A model generated the notes under the pieces. That model saw nothing but the letters and a program-made list of their open reading frames with translations, was not told the DNA's origin and ran no database searches. Below are positions 1 through 8,730 of a stretch of DNA of 64,000 nt, in pieces. Positions within the stretch are counted from its first letter, which is position 1, and each line of letters starts with the position of its first letter. Source of the stretch: Hyphomicrobium_A sp963812795 (GTDB taxonomy: Bacteria; Pseudomonadota; Alphaproteobacteria; Rhizobiales; Hyphomicrobiaceae); contig CAWEWG010000016.1 of assembly GCA_963812795.1 (NCBI GenBank), forward strand, positions 62,001 to 126,000, given 5' to 3'. The translations under genes were made by a program, and so were the position numbers.

Positions 1-173
1 ACATCAACTACGGGCTGCTGCCGGACATCGATGCACCGGCCCAGGACGCCGACGGCAAGCGATTCAAGGGGAAGGACAAAGGTCGCGCCAAGAAGCGCGC
101 CATGTCGGTGCGCGCCCTCGCCGACATCGATCGCTGGCTCGCTGCCAACGCCATGCCGGCGGCGGCCGAGTAG
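1..173 (+). CDS. trmFO: TrmFO, folate-dependent tRNA uracil-54 methyltransferase (3' end only)
   Basis: The window opens inside this gene; 56 sense codons remain, read from base 3 to a TAG at 171-173. The fragment starts INYGLLPDIDAP, has a basic KGKDKGRAKKRA stretch, and ends with SVRALADIDRWLA. TrmFO proteins end this way: an N-(F/Y)-G-L-(L/F)-P motif, a lysine/arginine-rich segment, then a helix of the RAL-x-D-x-D-x-W type. The enzyme uses FAD and methylenetetrahydrofolate to make ribothymidine in the T loop of tRNA. It converges on the SGNH gene, whose stop lies four bases away. The catalytic part is outside the window, so the call rests on the C-terminus alone. Confidence 0.75.
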   Translation, partial: INYGLLPDIDAPAQDADGKRFKGKDKGRAKKRAMSVRALADIDRWLAANAMPAAAE

Positions 174-176
174 AGC

Positions 177-2135
177 CTACTGCAGGCCGATCGCGTCGGT
201 GGGCGGCACCAAGCCCGCCGCCGGCAGAGGCTGCTCAGGCCCCTGCCCGTACTTCGCCAACACCCCCCGCGCCTTGTGCACGACGGCGTCGGCGATGGCC
301 GCCTGACCTTCGGCAGTCGGATGGAAGGCGCCCGAGTACGTCGCCGCGAGCACGAGCTGGAACCAGGCGAAGGTGTCGAGCTTCAACACCTTCTGCAGCA
401 GCGAGGTCGCGACGTGGAAGTTACCCGTCATGAACGCGTCGTTGGGCGTGCGGAACCAGCGTTGGCGTGAGGCATACGCCTTGAAGTCCGCCGGGTTGTA
501 GGGTCGCCATCCGTCCGCCGTCTTGCGCGGCAGGCGCAAATCGTCGGCGATGTTGGCGCCGTCGTGCGTCGTGCCGGCACACAGTCCGCGGCCGGCAAAG
601 TCGCGCCGCTGACTGTCGACGAACGTCCACTGGTAGTGCGCGGCGGCTTCGCTCATGGCGATGTTGAGCTTGTCGGCAATCCAAGTGCCGATACGCGCCT
701 TCTGCTCGCTCAAGGCGAAGTCGGGCAGCACGTCCATGCCGGCGACGCCGTCGGGGCAAATGCTGGTGCCGTCGCCCTGCAACGCCAGACCCGGATAGGC
801 GGTGAGCAGCACGCGGTCGGACTGTTCCCACGGGATGTGCAGCAGATAGTGGATGGCGCGGTTGAGCGATTTGTAGCGCAGGATCAGCGCCTCGAGGCCG
901 AGGCTCGCATCATCGAGGCTGTGCACCTGGCCGAACCAGCCGCCGAGCTTGCGCAAGGTAGACTCATCGGCGAGCACCGAGTTGGCGAGCAACCGCGAGA
1001 AGCCGACGTCGTTGCCGCCGACCGACACGAACATCAGATCGATGTTGCGCGCGTTGATCGGGTCGCACTTGCGCAAGACGAGGCCGCCCTTCAGCTCAGG
1101 GATCGTCCCGTCCATGTGATAGGCTTCGGGCAGATCCTGCATCGGCGCTTCGTGCTCGTCGCATTGCGCCGAGGCGATGGCGGAGATTTGCGACCTGTCG
1201 GTCGGATTGGGCACCCACTCGTTGCCGGCGTACTGCAGGAACAGTCCGAAGGTCACCTCCGAGCCGGAGCAGGCGACGCCGACGTAGGTGACGGCGCGAT
1301 GATCGTCCTCCAAGCCGAGCTGCAGGGCCGCGCGCAACTGATGCGAATAGAGCGAGCGATGGCAGCCCTGATCGGACCAGCGTGCGTTCTCCTGAATGAA
1401 GGCTTTGTCGCCGATCTGTTTCCACGGGCCGATGCGCGCCGGGTAGCCGGTGAGATCCTTGTCGGCCGAGCGCGTTCCGTAGTCGGCGCTGCGGTCACGC
1501 GAGAAGCGCACCGGCACGTCGGGATTGCCCTCGCCCGAGGCGAAGCTGTCGCCCATGCCGACGACGAGCAGATCCTTGACGACGACCTTCTCGGTCGCCA
1601 CCTCGCGACCGCCGATCTCGACACTGACCGCCGACCCGGCCGGATAGGGAATGTCGAAATGCGCATCCTCGCTGCACGGTTGCGTGACGACCTCGCCGCG
1701 CAGCGCGCCGCCGAGCGGCGCCGTCAACCAGGTGCAGCTCAAGCCGGCGGCTTCGTCGACGCCATTGATCTTCAGCGTGACGCGGTGCGATTTCGGATTG
1801 ATGTAGCTGCCGCCGTCCTTGCAGGCGAAGCGGTTGTTGCGCGCGTCCCAGCACGTGTCGCGGAACATCGTCTCCGCCCAGCCGTCCTCGTGGCGGGCGC
1901 TGAGCGCCTGCTCGGCGGCGAGGATCGGATGCTGCAGTTGATCCTCGGGCGGCAGCGCCAGGAAGGTCGCGCGGTGCACCTCGGTGTCGGCGGCATCGGA
2001 GAAGAAGCGGAACGAGTTCTCGACGCGCCAGGTGATCTTCGGAACCGGCAGCGGCGCCACCTGCGCCAGGGCCTGCGATCCGAGCGGTCCGATCATTACG
2101 AGCAGTGCCAGCCATCGGCCTGCCGTGCGCGCCAT
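177..2135 (-). CDS. Secreted SGNH/GDSL-type hydrolase
   Basis: This 652-aa exported protein has a signal peptide (hydrophobic core LALLVMIGPLGS, cleavage near ALA-Q). The SGNH block I motif GDSFASGEGNP places the nucleophilic serine near residue 197. VSVGGNDVGFSR looks like block III (G-x-N-D), and GAFHPTAEGQ near the C-terminus looks like block V with the catalytic histidine. It is therefore probably an esterase or lipase of the periplasm or surface; the substrate is unknown. The start is chosen at 2135 because AGGAGG lies just upstream of it; an in-frame GTG at 2156 has no such site. The roughly 160 residues before block I match no domain I recognise. Confidence 0.8.
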   Translation of the reverse strand: MARTAGRWLALLVMIGPLGSQALAQVAPLPVPKITWRVENSFRFFSDAADTEVHRATFLALPPEDQLQHPILAAEQALSARHEDGWAETMFRDTCWDARNNRFACKDGGSYINPKSHRVTLKINGVDEAAGLSCTWLTAPLGGALRGEVVTQPCSEDAHFDIPYPAGSAVSVEIGGREVATEKVVVKDLLVVGMGDSFASGEGNPDVPVRFSRDRSADYGTRSADKDLTGYPARIGPWKQIGDKAFIQENARWSDQGCHRSLYSHQLRAALQLGLEDDHRAVTYVGVACSGSEVTFGLFLQYAGNEWVPNPTDRSQISAIASAQCDEHEAPMQDLPEAYHMDGTIPELKGGLVLRKCDPINARNIDLMFVSVGGNDVGFSRLLANSVLADESTLRKLGGWFGQVHSLDDASLGLEALILRYKSLNRAIHYLLHIPWEQSDRVLLTAYPGLALQGDGTSICPDGVAGMDVLPDFALSEQKARIGTWIADKLNIAMSEAAAHYQWTFVDSQRRDFAGRGLCAGTTHDGANIADDLRLPRKTADGWRPYNPADFKAYASRQRWFRTPNDAFMTGNFHVATSLLQKVLKLDTFAWFQLVLAATYSGAFHPTAEGQAAIADAVVHKARGVLAKYGQGPEQPLPAAGLVPPTDAIGLQ

Positions 2136-2172
2136 TCGCCCTCCTCCGCTCGTCACCCGCCATCTCGCGAGG

Positions 2173-2970
2173 CTAGACCCGCCCGAGCGCGCTCGCCTTC
2201 AACAGTCGCCACACGCGGGTGAGCGCAGAAATGTCCGCCCGCCGCTCGGCGACATGGGAGCCAAGGTCTTCCAGAGCCGCCAAATAGGGCTCCAAGAGGG
2301 CGAGCGGCAATATCGCGGGCAGGATGGTTGCTGGCGCGCCCGTGGCGAGTTGGCGCGCCCGCGCCAGCTGCGCCTTGGCTTGCCGCAACAACGGCGGCGC
2401 CTGCGCGGCCACGTCGGCGTCACCGAACGGATTGCGGCCCTTGGTTGCGAGAGCCGGCAGCGCGCGCAGAATTTGCACGCGCCCCTCCGCTTGTCCGGCC
2501 GCGTGCAGCAGCGGATGCGTCGAGGGGTCGGCGCAGCCGACAATCTGCGCGGCGAGCAGAAGCATTGCGCCCTGGGTCGCTGCGGCGTGCGCGTCGACCG
2601 CCGACCCCGTCGTCAAGGCACCGGCCTCCAGCTCCAGCCCGTAGGCATCGATCATCCCGACGAGCTTGTCGACGGGCAGGGCGTGCGCACTCGCTACGTC
2701 ACGCATGGCGTCCGCCACGGGATTGCCGGTCGCCGTGCCGGCCGGCGTCGCCAACGCGTCGCGCCACCATTGCAGGCGGATGTCGCCGACGCCCGGCTCG
2801 CGCACGGTGAGCGGGATGCGCGCGATCTCGCCATGGAATGCCGCCAGCGCCATGAGCCCATATCGCGCGTGGGCCGGCGCCAGCAACGCCGCCAGGTAGC
2901 GGTCGTAGTCGAGCTCGCGCGCCGCGGCACGCACCGCCTCGCTCCTGCCTGGCTCATCGTGCGTGGTCAT
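2173..2970 (-). CDS. Squalene/phytoene synthase family protein
   Basis: The 265-aa product has the helical fold signature of the squalene/phytoene synthase superfamily: ARYGLMALAAFHGEIARI near the N-terminus, IRLQWWRDAL, and VAERRADISALTRVWRLL at the end. The usual aspartate-rich D-x-x-x-D prenyl-diphosphate motifs are not evident. That fits the NDUFAF6-like branch common in alphaproteobacteria better than a true phytoene synthase, so enzyme activity should not be assumed. The start is placed at ATG 2970; an in-frame extension to 3036 would overlap the Mth938-like gene. It lies 10 bases downstream of that gene, probably in one operon with it and the sec genes. Mth938/NDUFAF3-like and NDUFAF6-like genes side by side suggest a shared role. 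Confidence 0.75.
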   Translation of the reverse strand: MTTHDEPGRSEAVRAAARELDYDRYLAALLAPAHARYGLMALAAFHGEIARIPLTVREPGVGDIRLQWWRDALATPAGTATGNPVADAMRDVASAHALPVDKLVGMIDAYGLELEAGALTTGSAVDAHAAATQGAMLLLAAQIVGCADPSTHPLLHAAGQAEGRVQILRALPALATKGRNPFGDADVAAQAPPLLRQAKAQLARARQLATGAPATILPAILPLALLEPYLAALEDLGSHVAERRADISALTRVWRLLKASALGRV

Positions 2971-2980
2971 CTGCTCAAGC

Positions 2981-3359
2981 TCAATCGACGGCGATGAGGC
3001 CGGCGCCGAAATCGCGCCCCTCGGCAAGCAGCACATTATACGTGCGCGCGGCGGCGCCGGTGCTCATCGGCTCGAGCCCAATGCCGGCATCGGCGAACAG
3101 CTTGCGGACGGGCTCGGGCGGCAGTGCGGTGCTCGCGCCCGGTGCCAAGCAGCACGAAAGCGGGACGCTGCAGCTCGGCAAGAAACGGGGCGCAGCGCTC
3201 GGGCGTCAGCTCATCGACAGCGTCGACGTCCCAGCCGTAGATGCCGCTCGGCACGATGAGCAGCGAGCCGCGGTGGCTCATGTCGGCGAAGCGAAAGCCG
3301 CCGTTGCCGTAGGCATCGATCGGCGCGCGACCGGGGAAGTGAGCTTTGGCGGACGGCAT
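2981..3359 (-). CDS. Mth938-like (NDUFAF3/DUF498) protein, frameshifted
   Basis: Two overlapping frames together give one 125-aa Mth938-like protein. The first runs from MPSAKAHFPGRAPIDAYG through RPAFVLLGTG. The second supplies LPPEPVRKLFADAGIG and TGAAARTYNVLLAEGRDFG to the stop at 2981. The pattern LLGTG, then LPP, then TG-A-A-R-TYN-LLAEGR is typical of the family. Removing one base near 3131-3141 restores a single frame of 126 codons. Family members include the mitochondrial complex I assembly factor NDUFAF3; the bacterial role is not settled. The gene lies between secF and the squalene-synthase-like gene on the same strand. I regard the frameshift as a probable sequence error. Confidence 0.75.
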
Positions 3360-3469
3360 GCCGACGCGTCACCGCCGCGGCGTGGCGGCCTTCTTGGCCG
3401 ACGCCTGCACGGGCCTTGCGGTCGCCGCGGCCTTGGCGCGATCGGCACCGGCGGTGGTGGCCGGGGCGA

Positions 3470-4427
3470 TCACCGGCGCGGCTTCCTTCGGCTTGCCGCG
3501 CCGCCGAACGCATCGCGTTTGACGCCGAGGTAGCCGAGCAGCGGCGCGGCGATGAAGATCGACGAGTAGGTGCCGATGACAATGCCGAACAGCATGGCGA
3601 AGGAGAAGTTGCGCAGCACCTCGCCGCCGAAGATGAGCAGCGCCGTGATGCCGGCGATGGCCGTCACGCCGGTGAGGATGGTGCGCGACAGGGTCTCGTT
3701 GATGGAGATGTTGAGCAGCTCGTTCAGGTCCATGCGCTTGAACTTGCGCAAGTTCTCACGGATGCGGTCGGACACGACGACCGAGTCGTTCACCGAGTAG
3801 CCGAGAATGGTGAGCAGCGCGGCGACGATGGATAGGTCGAACTCGAGCTGGAACAGCGAGAATATCCCGACGGTCACCAGAACGTCGTGCAACAACGCAA
3901 CGACGTAGCCTACGGCGAACTGCCATTCGAAGCGGAACCAGACGTAGATCGAAGATGGCGAGGAGCGATGCGAACACGGCGATTATGCCGGTGCGCCGCA
4001 ACTCAGCCGATACCGCCGGCCCGACCACCTCGATGCGCCGCTGCGTATAGTCGGACCCCAGCGAGTCGACGACCTTCTTCATCGCCACTTGCTGCTCGGC
4101 GTCGCCGCCGGGCTGCTCCTCGACGCGGATCAGCACATCGGTGTCGGAACCAAAACTCTGGATCTGCACGTCGCCAAGGCCGAGGTCGTTGAGCTGTGTG
4201 CGCATCGCGGCGAGGTCGGCCGGGCCGTTCTTATGCTGCACCTCGATGAGCGAGCCGCCCTTGAAGTCGACGCCGTAGTTGAGGCCCTGCGTGAAATAGA
4301 GGCCCAGGGACAGCGCCATCGCGACGATCGAGAGCGCAAAGCAGAGGCCCTTGAAGCGCATGAAGGGCAGCCGCATATTGTGCGGAAAGAAGTCGAAGCC
4401 CTTGAAGTCGGGAACGGGGAAGAACAT
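3470..4427 (-). CDS. secF: SecF, protein translocase subunit (frameshifted)
   Basis: SecF works with SecD and YajC to drive late steps of Sec-dependent export using the proton motive force. The N-terminal frame has the first membrane helix (FALSIVAMALSLGLYFTQG), the SecF motif GVDFKGGSLIEVQ and the periplasmic domain. It breaks near 3949-3953. The continuation in a second frame reads IYVWFRFEWQFAVGYVVA, then LTILGYSVNDSVVVSDRIRE, the conserved GYS-x-ND-x-VVV-x-DR motif. Removing one base gives 319 codons, a normal SecF length. Start ATG 4427 lies 11 bases after secD. A real disruption of secF is unlikely to be tolerated, so this is probably a sequence error. Confidence 0.9.
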
Positions 4428-4438
4428 CGCTTGCCTCT

Positions 4439-6055
4439 CTAGACCGGCACTTCAAGGACGCGGCCTTTGCTCTTGGCGCTCTTCAGCCACAGCGACACGA
4501 GCAGACGCGTCACCGTGACGGCGGCGAACACCGAGGTCAGGATGCCGATGGTCAGCGTCACGGCAAAGCCGCGGATCGGACCGGAGCCGAGCCAGAACAT
4601 GATGACCGCGGCAGCCAGCGTCGTGAGCTGGCTGTCGAGGATGGTGATGAAGGCGCGCTGGAAGCCCTGGTCGATGGCGGCGATCGGCGACTTGCCGTTG
4701 CGCAGCTCCTCGCGGATGCGCTCGTAGATGAGCACGTTGGCGTCGACGGCCATGCCGATGGTCAGCACGAAGCCGGCGATGCCGGGCAGCGTCAGCGTGG
4801 TGCCGATGATGGTCATCAGCGCGATGATGAGGAAGCCGTGCACCAAAAGGCCGATGACGGCGAAGACGCCGAACGTGCCGTAGGCGACGATGGTCAGGAT
4901 GGCGGTGGCGAGACAGCCGACGAGGCCGGCGAGCTTGCCGGCTTCGATGGAGTCGGCGCCGAGCGAGGGACCGACGGTGCGCTCCTCGACGATGGTCAGC
5001 TTGGTCGGCAGCGAGCCGGAACGCAGCTGCACGGCGAGCGTGTTGGCCGTCTCGACGGTGAAGCTGCCGGAGATCTGGCCGGAGCCGCCGAGGATCGGCT
5101 CGCGGATGGCGGGTGCCGACAGCACCTTGTTGTCGAGCACGATGGCGAACGGCGAGCCGACATTATCCTTCGTGTAGCTGCCGAACTTGCGGGCGCCGGA
5201 CTGGTTGAAGCGGAAGGAGATGATCGGCTCGTTGGTGCGCTGGTCAAAGCCGGGCTGCGCATCGACCAGATCCTCGCCGGAGACGATCGGGCTTTCCTGC
5301 AGCACGTAGCTGCGGTCCGGCGCCTCGACCGACGGGTAGACCTTGTAGCCGACCGGCACGCGCGTCTGCTTGGCCTCTTCCGCCGAAATGTCAGGATGCA
5401 CGGCGTGGAAGGTCAGCTTTGCCGTCTGGCCGATGAGATCCTTGAGCTGCTTGGTGTCCTGCAGGCCGGGGAACTGTACGAGGATGCGATCGGAGCCCTG
5501 GCGCACCACGGTCGATTCCGCCGTGCCCATGGCGTTGACGCGGCGGTTGACGGTTTCGATGGCGGCACTGGAGGCGCTGGCGACGCGGTGCTGCATGCCC
5601 TGCTGCGTCGGGGCCAGCGTGATCGTATCGGCGCCCGAACTGTCCACCGTGATGTCGTTGCCGCCGGAGCCGAGGATCGCGTTGCCGATCGGCTGGATCA
5701 GCTTCTTGAGGGCTGCCGTCGCCTTCTCCAGATCTTCCGGCTTGGTGACCTTCACCTGCACCGAATTGCCGACGATGCCGAGGCCGGTGAAGCCGATCTT
5801 AGCTTCGCGCAGCGACTTGCGGGTGTCGTCGCGCAGCGTGTTGAGCCAGTCCTTCTCCAGCTCCTTGGTGTCCATGGCGAGCAGCAGATGCGCGCCGCCG
5901 CGCAAATCGAGGCCCAGCGGAAGCTGCTTGTGCGGCACCCAGCGTCGGCCAGCTGCGACCGTCTCCTTGGAGAAGAAGTTCGGCAACGTGAAGATCACGC
6001 CTGCGAGACACGTCAGGACAATGGCGATGATCTTCCAGCGTTCGAAGTGCAGCAT
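4439..6055 (-). CDS. secD: SecD, protein translocase subunit
   Basis: The 538-aa inner-membrane protein carries SecD hallmarks in order. There is an N-terminal helix (IIAIVLTCLAGVIFTLPN), then LGLDLRGGAHLLL in the first conserved block. A large periplasmic P1 domain follows. The C-terminal half has six predicted helices including GMAVDANVLIYERIREELRNG, the conserved AVDANVLI(F/Y)ERI(R/K)EE motif. SecD cooperates with SecF at the SecYEG channel to complete preprotein translocation. It is preceded by yajC (50 bases) and followed by secF (11 bases), the standard yajC-secD-secF order. The frame is intact. Confidence 0.97.
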   Translation of the reverse strand: MLHFERWKIIAIVLTCLAGVIFTLPNFFSKETVAAGRRWVPHKQLPLGLDLRGGAHLLLAMDTKELEKDWLNTLRDDTRKSLREAKIGFTGLGIVGNSVQVKVTKPEDLEKATAALKKLIQPIGNAILGSGGNDITVDSSGADTITLAPTQQGMQHRVASASSAAIETVNRRVNAMGTAESTVVRQGSDRILVQFPGLQDTKQLKDLIGQTAKLTFHAVHPDISAEEAKQTRVPVGYKVYPSVEAPDRSYVLQESPIVSGEDLVDAQPGFDQRTNEPIISFRFNQSGARKFGSYTKDNVGSPFAIVLDNKVLSAPAIREPILGGSGQISGSFTVETANTLAVQLRSGSLPTKLTIVEERTVGPSLGADSIEAGKLAGLVGCLATAILTIVAYGTFGVFAVIGLLVHGFLIIALMTIIGTTLTLPGIAGFVLTIGMAVDANVLIYERIREELRNGKSPIAAIDQGFQRAFITILDSQLTTLAAAVIMFWLGSGPIRGFAVTLTIGILTSVFAAVTVTRLLVSLWLKSAKSKGRVLEVPV

Positions 6056-6105
6056 ATGTCGACCGATCTCGTTTGCGGTTTCGCCGATGAGCGCTCAGGC
6101 GCGCC

Positions 6106-6441
6106 TCACGTCGTCTCTTTTGCCGCTTCGCCCTTGCCGCGCACATCGATCAGCGTCGACTTCAAGACGCGGACGCGCATGGCCTCGGACAGCTCGACCT
6201 CGACCTCGTCGGAGGCGTCGGAAGCCTTCGTCACCTTGCCGATGAATCCGCCCGAAGTGATGACGGTGTCGCCGCGACGCACCTGATTGACCAACTCGCG
6301 ATGCGCCTTGGCGCGCGACTGCTGCGGCCGGATGACGAGGAAATAGAAAATGAGGACCATCGCCAGCATGGGGATCAGCAGCCCGGTGAACGGGTCGCTG
6401 CCGCCGCCCGGCACCTGGGCATACGCTGGTGAAATGAACAT
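6106..6441 (-). CDS. yajC: YajC, preprotein translocase accessory subunit
   Basis: This 111-aa protein starts MFISPAYAQ, then has one membrane helix (LLIPMLAMVLIFYFLVIRPQQ) ending in the family motif FLVIRPQ-x-x-R-x-K. A small cytoplasmic domain follows with GDTVITSGGFIGKV, the conserved G-D-x-V-x-T-x-G-G-(I/F)-x-G-x-V block. The ATG at 6441 gives the normal length, so an in-frame upstream extension is discounted. YajC binds the SecDF subcomplex. It is first in the sec operon and divergent from the DUF815 ATPase gene. The 237-base gap between them must carry promoters for both; it ends in an AT-richer stretch. Confidence 0.95.
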   Translation of the reverse strand: MFISPAYAQVPGGGSDPFTGLLIPMLAMVLIFYFLVIRPQQSRAKAHRELVNQVRRGDTVITSGGFIGKVTKASDASDEVEVELSEAMRVRVLKSTLIDVRGKGEAAKETT

Positions 6442-6678
6442 GCTTCCGTCCCCTTGCGGATGTGGCAACAGCCGACCGAGCCTGCGCGAGCGCAGCTTGC
6501 CGCATCTGCTCTGCTTGAAAGTGCCGCGACTATAGTATTCGGCAGCGCCTTTGCAACAGCCAGGCCAATGGTGCGCCGCCACACAATTCGTGTGACTTCG
6601 CGCTGGCGGCGCTATAGAAGCAGCCGCCCTGTTCCGGCAAGTAAAAAGCGCTTTTCCGGCCGAAAATTACGAGACGTG

Positions 6679-7566
6679 ATGATGAACGACGAAGCCGCCT
6701 TGATGCAGCGCCTGGAACGCCTCGCCGCAGCACTCGAGCGGCTGGCGCCGCCGACGCCCGCGAAAGCCGATTTCGAGGGCGCCGACGCTTTCGTCTGGCA
6801 CGCCGAGGCCGAGCGCTTCGAGCCGGTGGCGCAGGTCAATCGCGTGCCGCTGAAGCTGTTGAAGGGGATCGACCACGCGGCCCCGCAACTCGCCGAGAAC
6901 ACCGAGCGCTTTGCCCGCCGCCTGCCGGCCAACAACGCACTGCTGTGGGGCGCCCGCGGCATGGGCAAATCCTCGTTGGTGAAGGCCGTGCACGCCGACG
7001 TACGCAGCCGCCTCGGCAAGGAGTTGCGCGCCGCCGGCGCCGACCTGAAGCTGGTCGAGATCCATCGCGAGGACATCGGCTCGCTGCCGCGCTGCCTCTC
7101 CGCCATGCGCGCCAGCCCGCACCGCTTCATCGTCTTCTGCGACGACCTCTCCTTCGACAAGGACGACACCAGCTACAAATCGCTGAAAGCGGTGCTCGAA
7201 GGCGGCATCGAGGGCCGGCCGGAGAACGTCATCTTCTATGCCACCTCGAACCGCCGTCACCTGATGCCGCGCGACATGGTCGAGAACGAGCGCTCCACCG
7301 CCATCAACCCGTCCGAGGCAGTCGAGGAGAAGGTGTCGCTTTCGGACCGGTTCGGCCTGTGGCTCGGCTTCCACAACTGCAGCCAGGACCAGTATCTCGA
7401 CATGGTGCGCGGCTATGCGGCGCATCACAAGTTGAAGCTCGCGGACGACGAGCTGGTGCGCGAGGCGCTCGAATGGAGCATCACGCGCGGCGCTCGCTCC
7501 GGCCGCGTCGCCTGGCAATTCACCCAGGATCTCGCCGGCAAGCTCGGCAAACGCCTCGAGCCCTAG
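6679..7566 (+). CDS. DUF815-family AAA-type ATPase
   Basis: The 295-aa protein has a Walker A motif WGARGMGKSSLVKAV near residue 100. A Walker B-like region FIVFCDDLSF follows, and then YATSNRRHLMPRDMVEN, which resembles AAA sensor 1. Later blocks EKVSLSDRFGLWLGF and ARSGRVAWQF are characteristic of DUF815 (COG2607). It is predicted to be a cytoplasmic ATPase; the role is unknown. The start is ATG 6679, with another ATG one codon on. Proteins of this family are commonly encoded next to yajC in alphaproteobacteria, as here, which hints at a link to export that is not shown. Confidence 0.85.
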   Translation: MMNDEAALMQRLERLAAALERLAPPTPAKADFEGADAFVWHAEAERFEPVAQVNRVPLKLLKGIDHAAPQLAENTERFARRLPANNALLWGARGMGKSSLVKAVHADVRSRLGKELRAAGADLKLVEIHREDIGSLPRCLSAMRASPHRFIVFCDDLSFDKDDTSYKSLKAVLEGGIEGRPENVIFYATSNRRHLMPRDMVENERSTAINPSEAVEEKVSLSDRFGLWLGFHNCSQDQYLDMVRGYAAHHKLKLADDELVREALEWSITRGARSGRVAWQFTQDLAGKLGKRLEP

Positions 7567-7635
7567 CCTCGCGCGCTTGACACCTCCGGCGGGAACCGTT
7601 TGCGTGGACCGCTCTACAGAAAGGGACGTCACCAC

Positions 7636-7989
7636 ATGCGCACGACCATCGCCCGCCCGGCTTGTCTCATCGTCGCGCTGCTCGCTGCCGGCGCCGCGCG
7701 CGCTGCCGACCCGCCGTTCGTTGGCACGTGGTCGCTCGATCCCACCTATTGCAGCACCGCGCAGGAAAATCAGAACGCGCCGCTGGTCATCGCCAAGGAT
7801 CGCTATGACCAACACGAGAGCCACTGCACGTTCAAGTCGGTCGACGGCAAGGATAGCGACTGGAAGATCGGCGCCGACTGCACCGTGGAAGGCAGCGCCA
7901 CGCCCTACGACTTCACGCTAACAGTATCGGGCGACACGCTGACCTTCACCGACAGCGGCGGCGCGCGCGACTTTCTGCGCTGCAAGTAG
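7636..7989 (+). CDS. Small secreted protein of unknown function
   Basis: The 117-aa product begins MRTTIARPACLIVALLAAGAARA-AD, a clear signal peptide with an A-R-A cleavage site. The mature part is about 95 residues with four cysteines that could pair (PTYCST, ESHCTF, GADCTV and the penultimate residue). Alternating hydrophobic and polar stretches suggest a small beta-rich fold. A purine-rich AAAGGGA about eight bases before the ATG at 7636 supports that start over an upstream in-frame GTG. No family recognised. Confidence 0.7.
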   Translation: MRTTIARPACLIVALLAAGAARAADPPFVGTWSLDPTYCSTAQENQNAPLVIAKDRYDQHESHCTFKSVDGKDSDWKIGADCTVEGSATPYDFTLTVSGDTLTFTDSGGARDFLRCK

Positions 7990-7993
7990 GCCG

Positions 7994-8284
7994 CTAGACC
8001 GAGGCTTGGCTACTGCGGCGAAGCCAGGCGATGATCTCGACGAGCACCCATGCAACGACGATGGCGAAGACGGCCGGCATGGTGGCGAACAGGAAGTAGC
8101 CCATCATGCCGAGCGTCAGCAGGGCGTGACCGATGTCGCGGCCGCCAACGACGCATGGATGCACCGAGGCAAGGTCGAGCTTGCAGCCGTTAACCTGGGC
8201 GATAAACTCCGCCGCCGCCATGCTGAGCAGCGGCGCCAGGCACACCAGCAGCAGCACCGCCATCACGGCGCGAAACGCCCGCAT
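7994..8284 (-). CDS. Small membrane protein, unknown function
   Basis: The 96-aa product has two strong hydrophobic segments. The first is AVMAVLLLVCLAPLLSMAAAEFI. The second is LTLGMMGYFLFATMPAVFAIVVAWVLVEI and is long enough to be two passes. Between them lies a loop with two cysteines (GCKLDLASVHPCVVGG). A basic tail (WLRRSSQ) suggests a cytoplasmic C-terminus. ATG 8284 is preferred because it places the hydrophobic segment at the N-terminus. It converges with the preceding secreted-protein gene, four bases away. No family recognised. Confidence 0.55.
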   Translation of the reverse strand: MRAFRAVMAVLLLVCLAPLLSMAAAEFIAQVNGCKLDLASVHPCVVGGRDIGHALLTLGMMGYFLFATMPAVFAIVVAWVLVEIIAWLRRSSQASV

Positions 8285-8426
8285 CGGCTCATCTCCCCCT
8301 TCGACCGACCCCCATGACGCCAAATCATAGCCCAGGCGGCATTTGCGCTAAATCCGCATAACGCGGCTTACCGGCCTTTTTCGTTTGCGTGCTTGGGTCG
8401 GGCCGCGTCAGCAGCCGAGGGTCGTC

Positions 8427-8714
8427 ATGGTGCAGAAGTCAGAGAAGTGGTCGAAAGAGGTGACGGAGCACGATCACCCGTATGCGCTACCCCCCGGCAT
8501 TTTCAAGTCGGCGGATCCGGACGTCATCGCCGCTGCCCTGCAGCATTCGGCCGAGGATCCCAAGCGCAGCTCGGACGATGCCTATCGCACGGCCATGTCG
8601 ATGCTCGACTTCTACATCAATCGGGCGGGCAAGAACCTTTCCGACGGGGATCGCAGCTCGCTTGAAAAGGCCAAGACGGCGCTGCGCAAGCGCTTCGGCA
8701 AATCCGCCAGCTAG
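8427..8714 (+). CDS. DUF3175 family protein
   Basis: The 95-aa soluble protein contains the features of DUF3175. It starts KWSKEVTEHDHPYALPPGIF, continues with SADPDVIAAALQHSAE, then carries the highly conserved FR/YR-x-AMSML-x-FYINRAGKNL block, here YRTAMSMLDFYINRAGKNL. It ends in a basic helix. No function is established for the family. ATG 8427 gives the family length. It is flanked by genes on the opposite strand and looks monocistronic. Confidence 0.8.
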   Translation: MVQKSEKWSKEVTEHDHPYALPPGIFKSADPDVIAAALQHSAEDPKRSSDDAYRTAMSMLDFYINRAGKNLSDGDRSSLEKAKTALRKRFGKSAS

Positions 8715-8730
8715 CCCCTACTCTAGTAGC

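Noticed and set aside
564..2222. Long open frame on the plus strand opposite the SGNH hydrolase
   Set aside because: High-GC shadow of the minus-strand gene; arginine/valine-rich, no domain, no ribosome site.
2981..3359. Programmed frameshifting as an explanation for the split genes
   Set aside because: Sites lack a common slippery motif, affect unrelated genes and are mostly +1. Error is simpler.
4838..6286. Long plus-strand frame opposite secD
   Set aside because: secD is certain from its motifs; the antisense frame has the composition of a GC-rich shadow.
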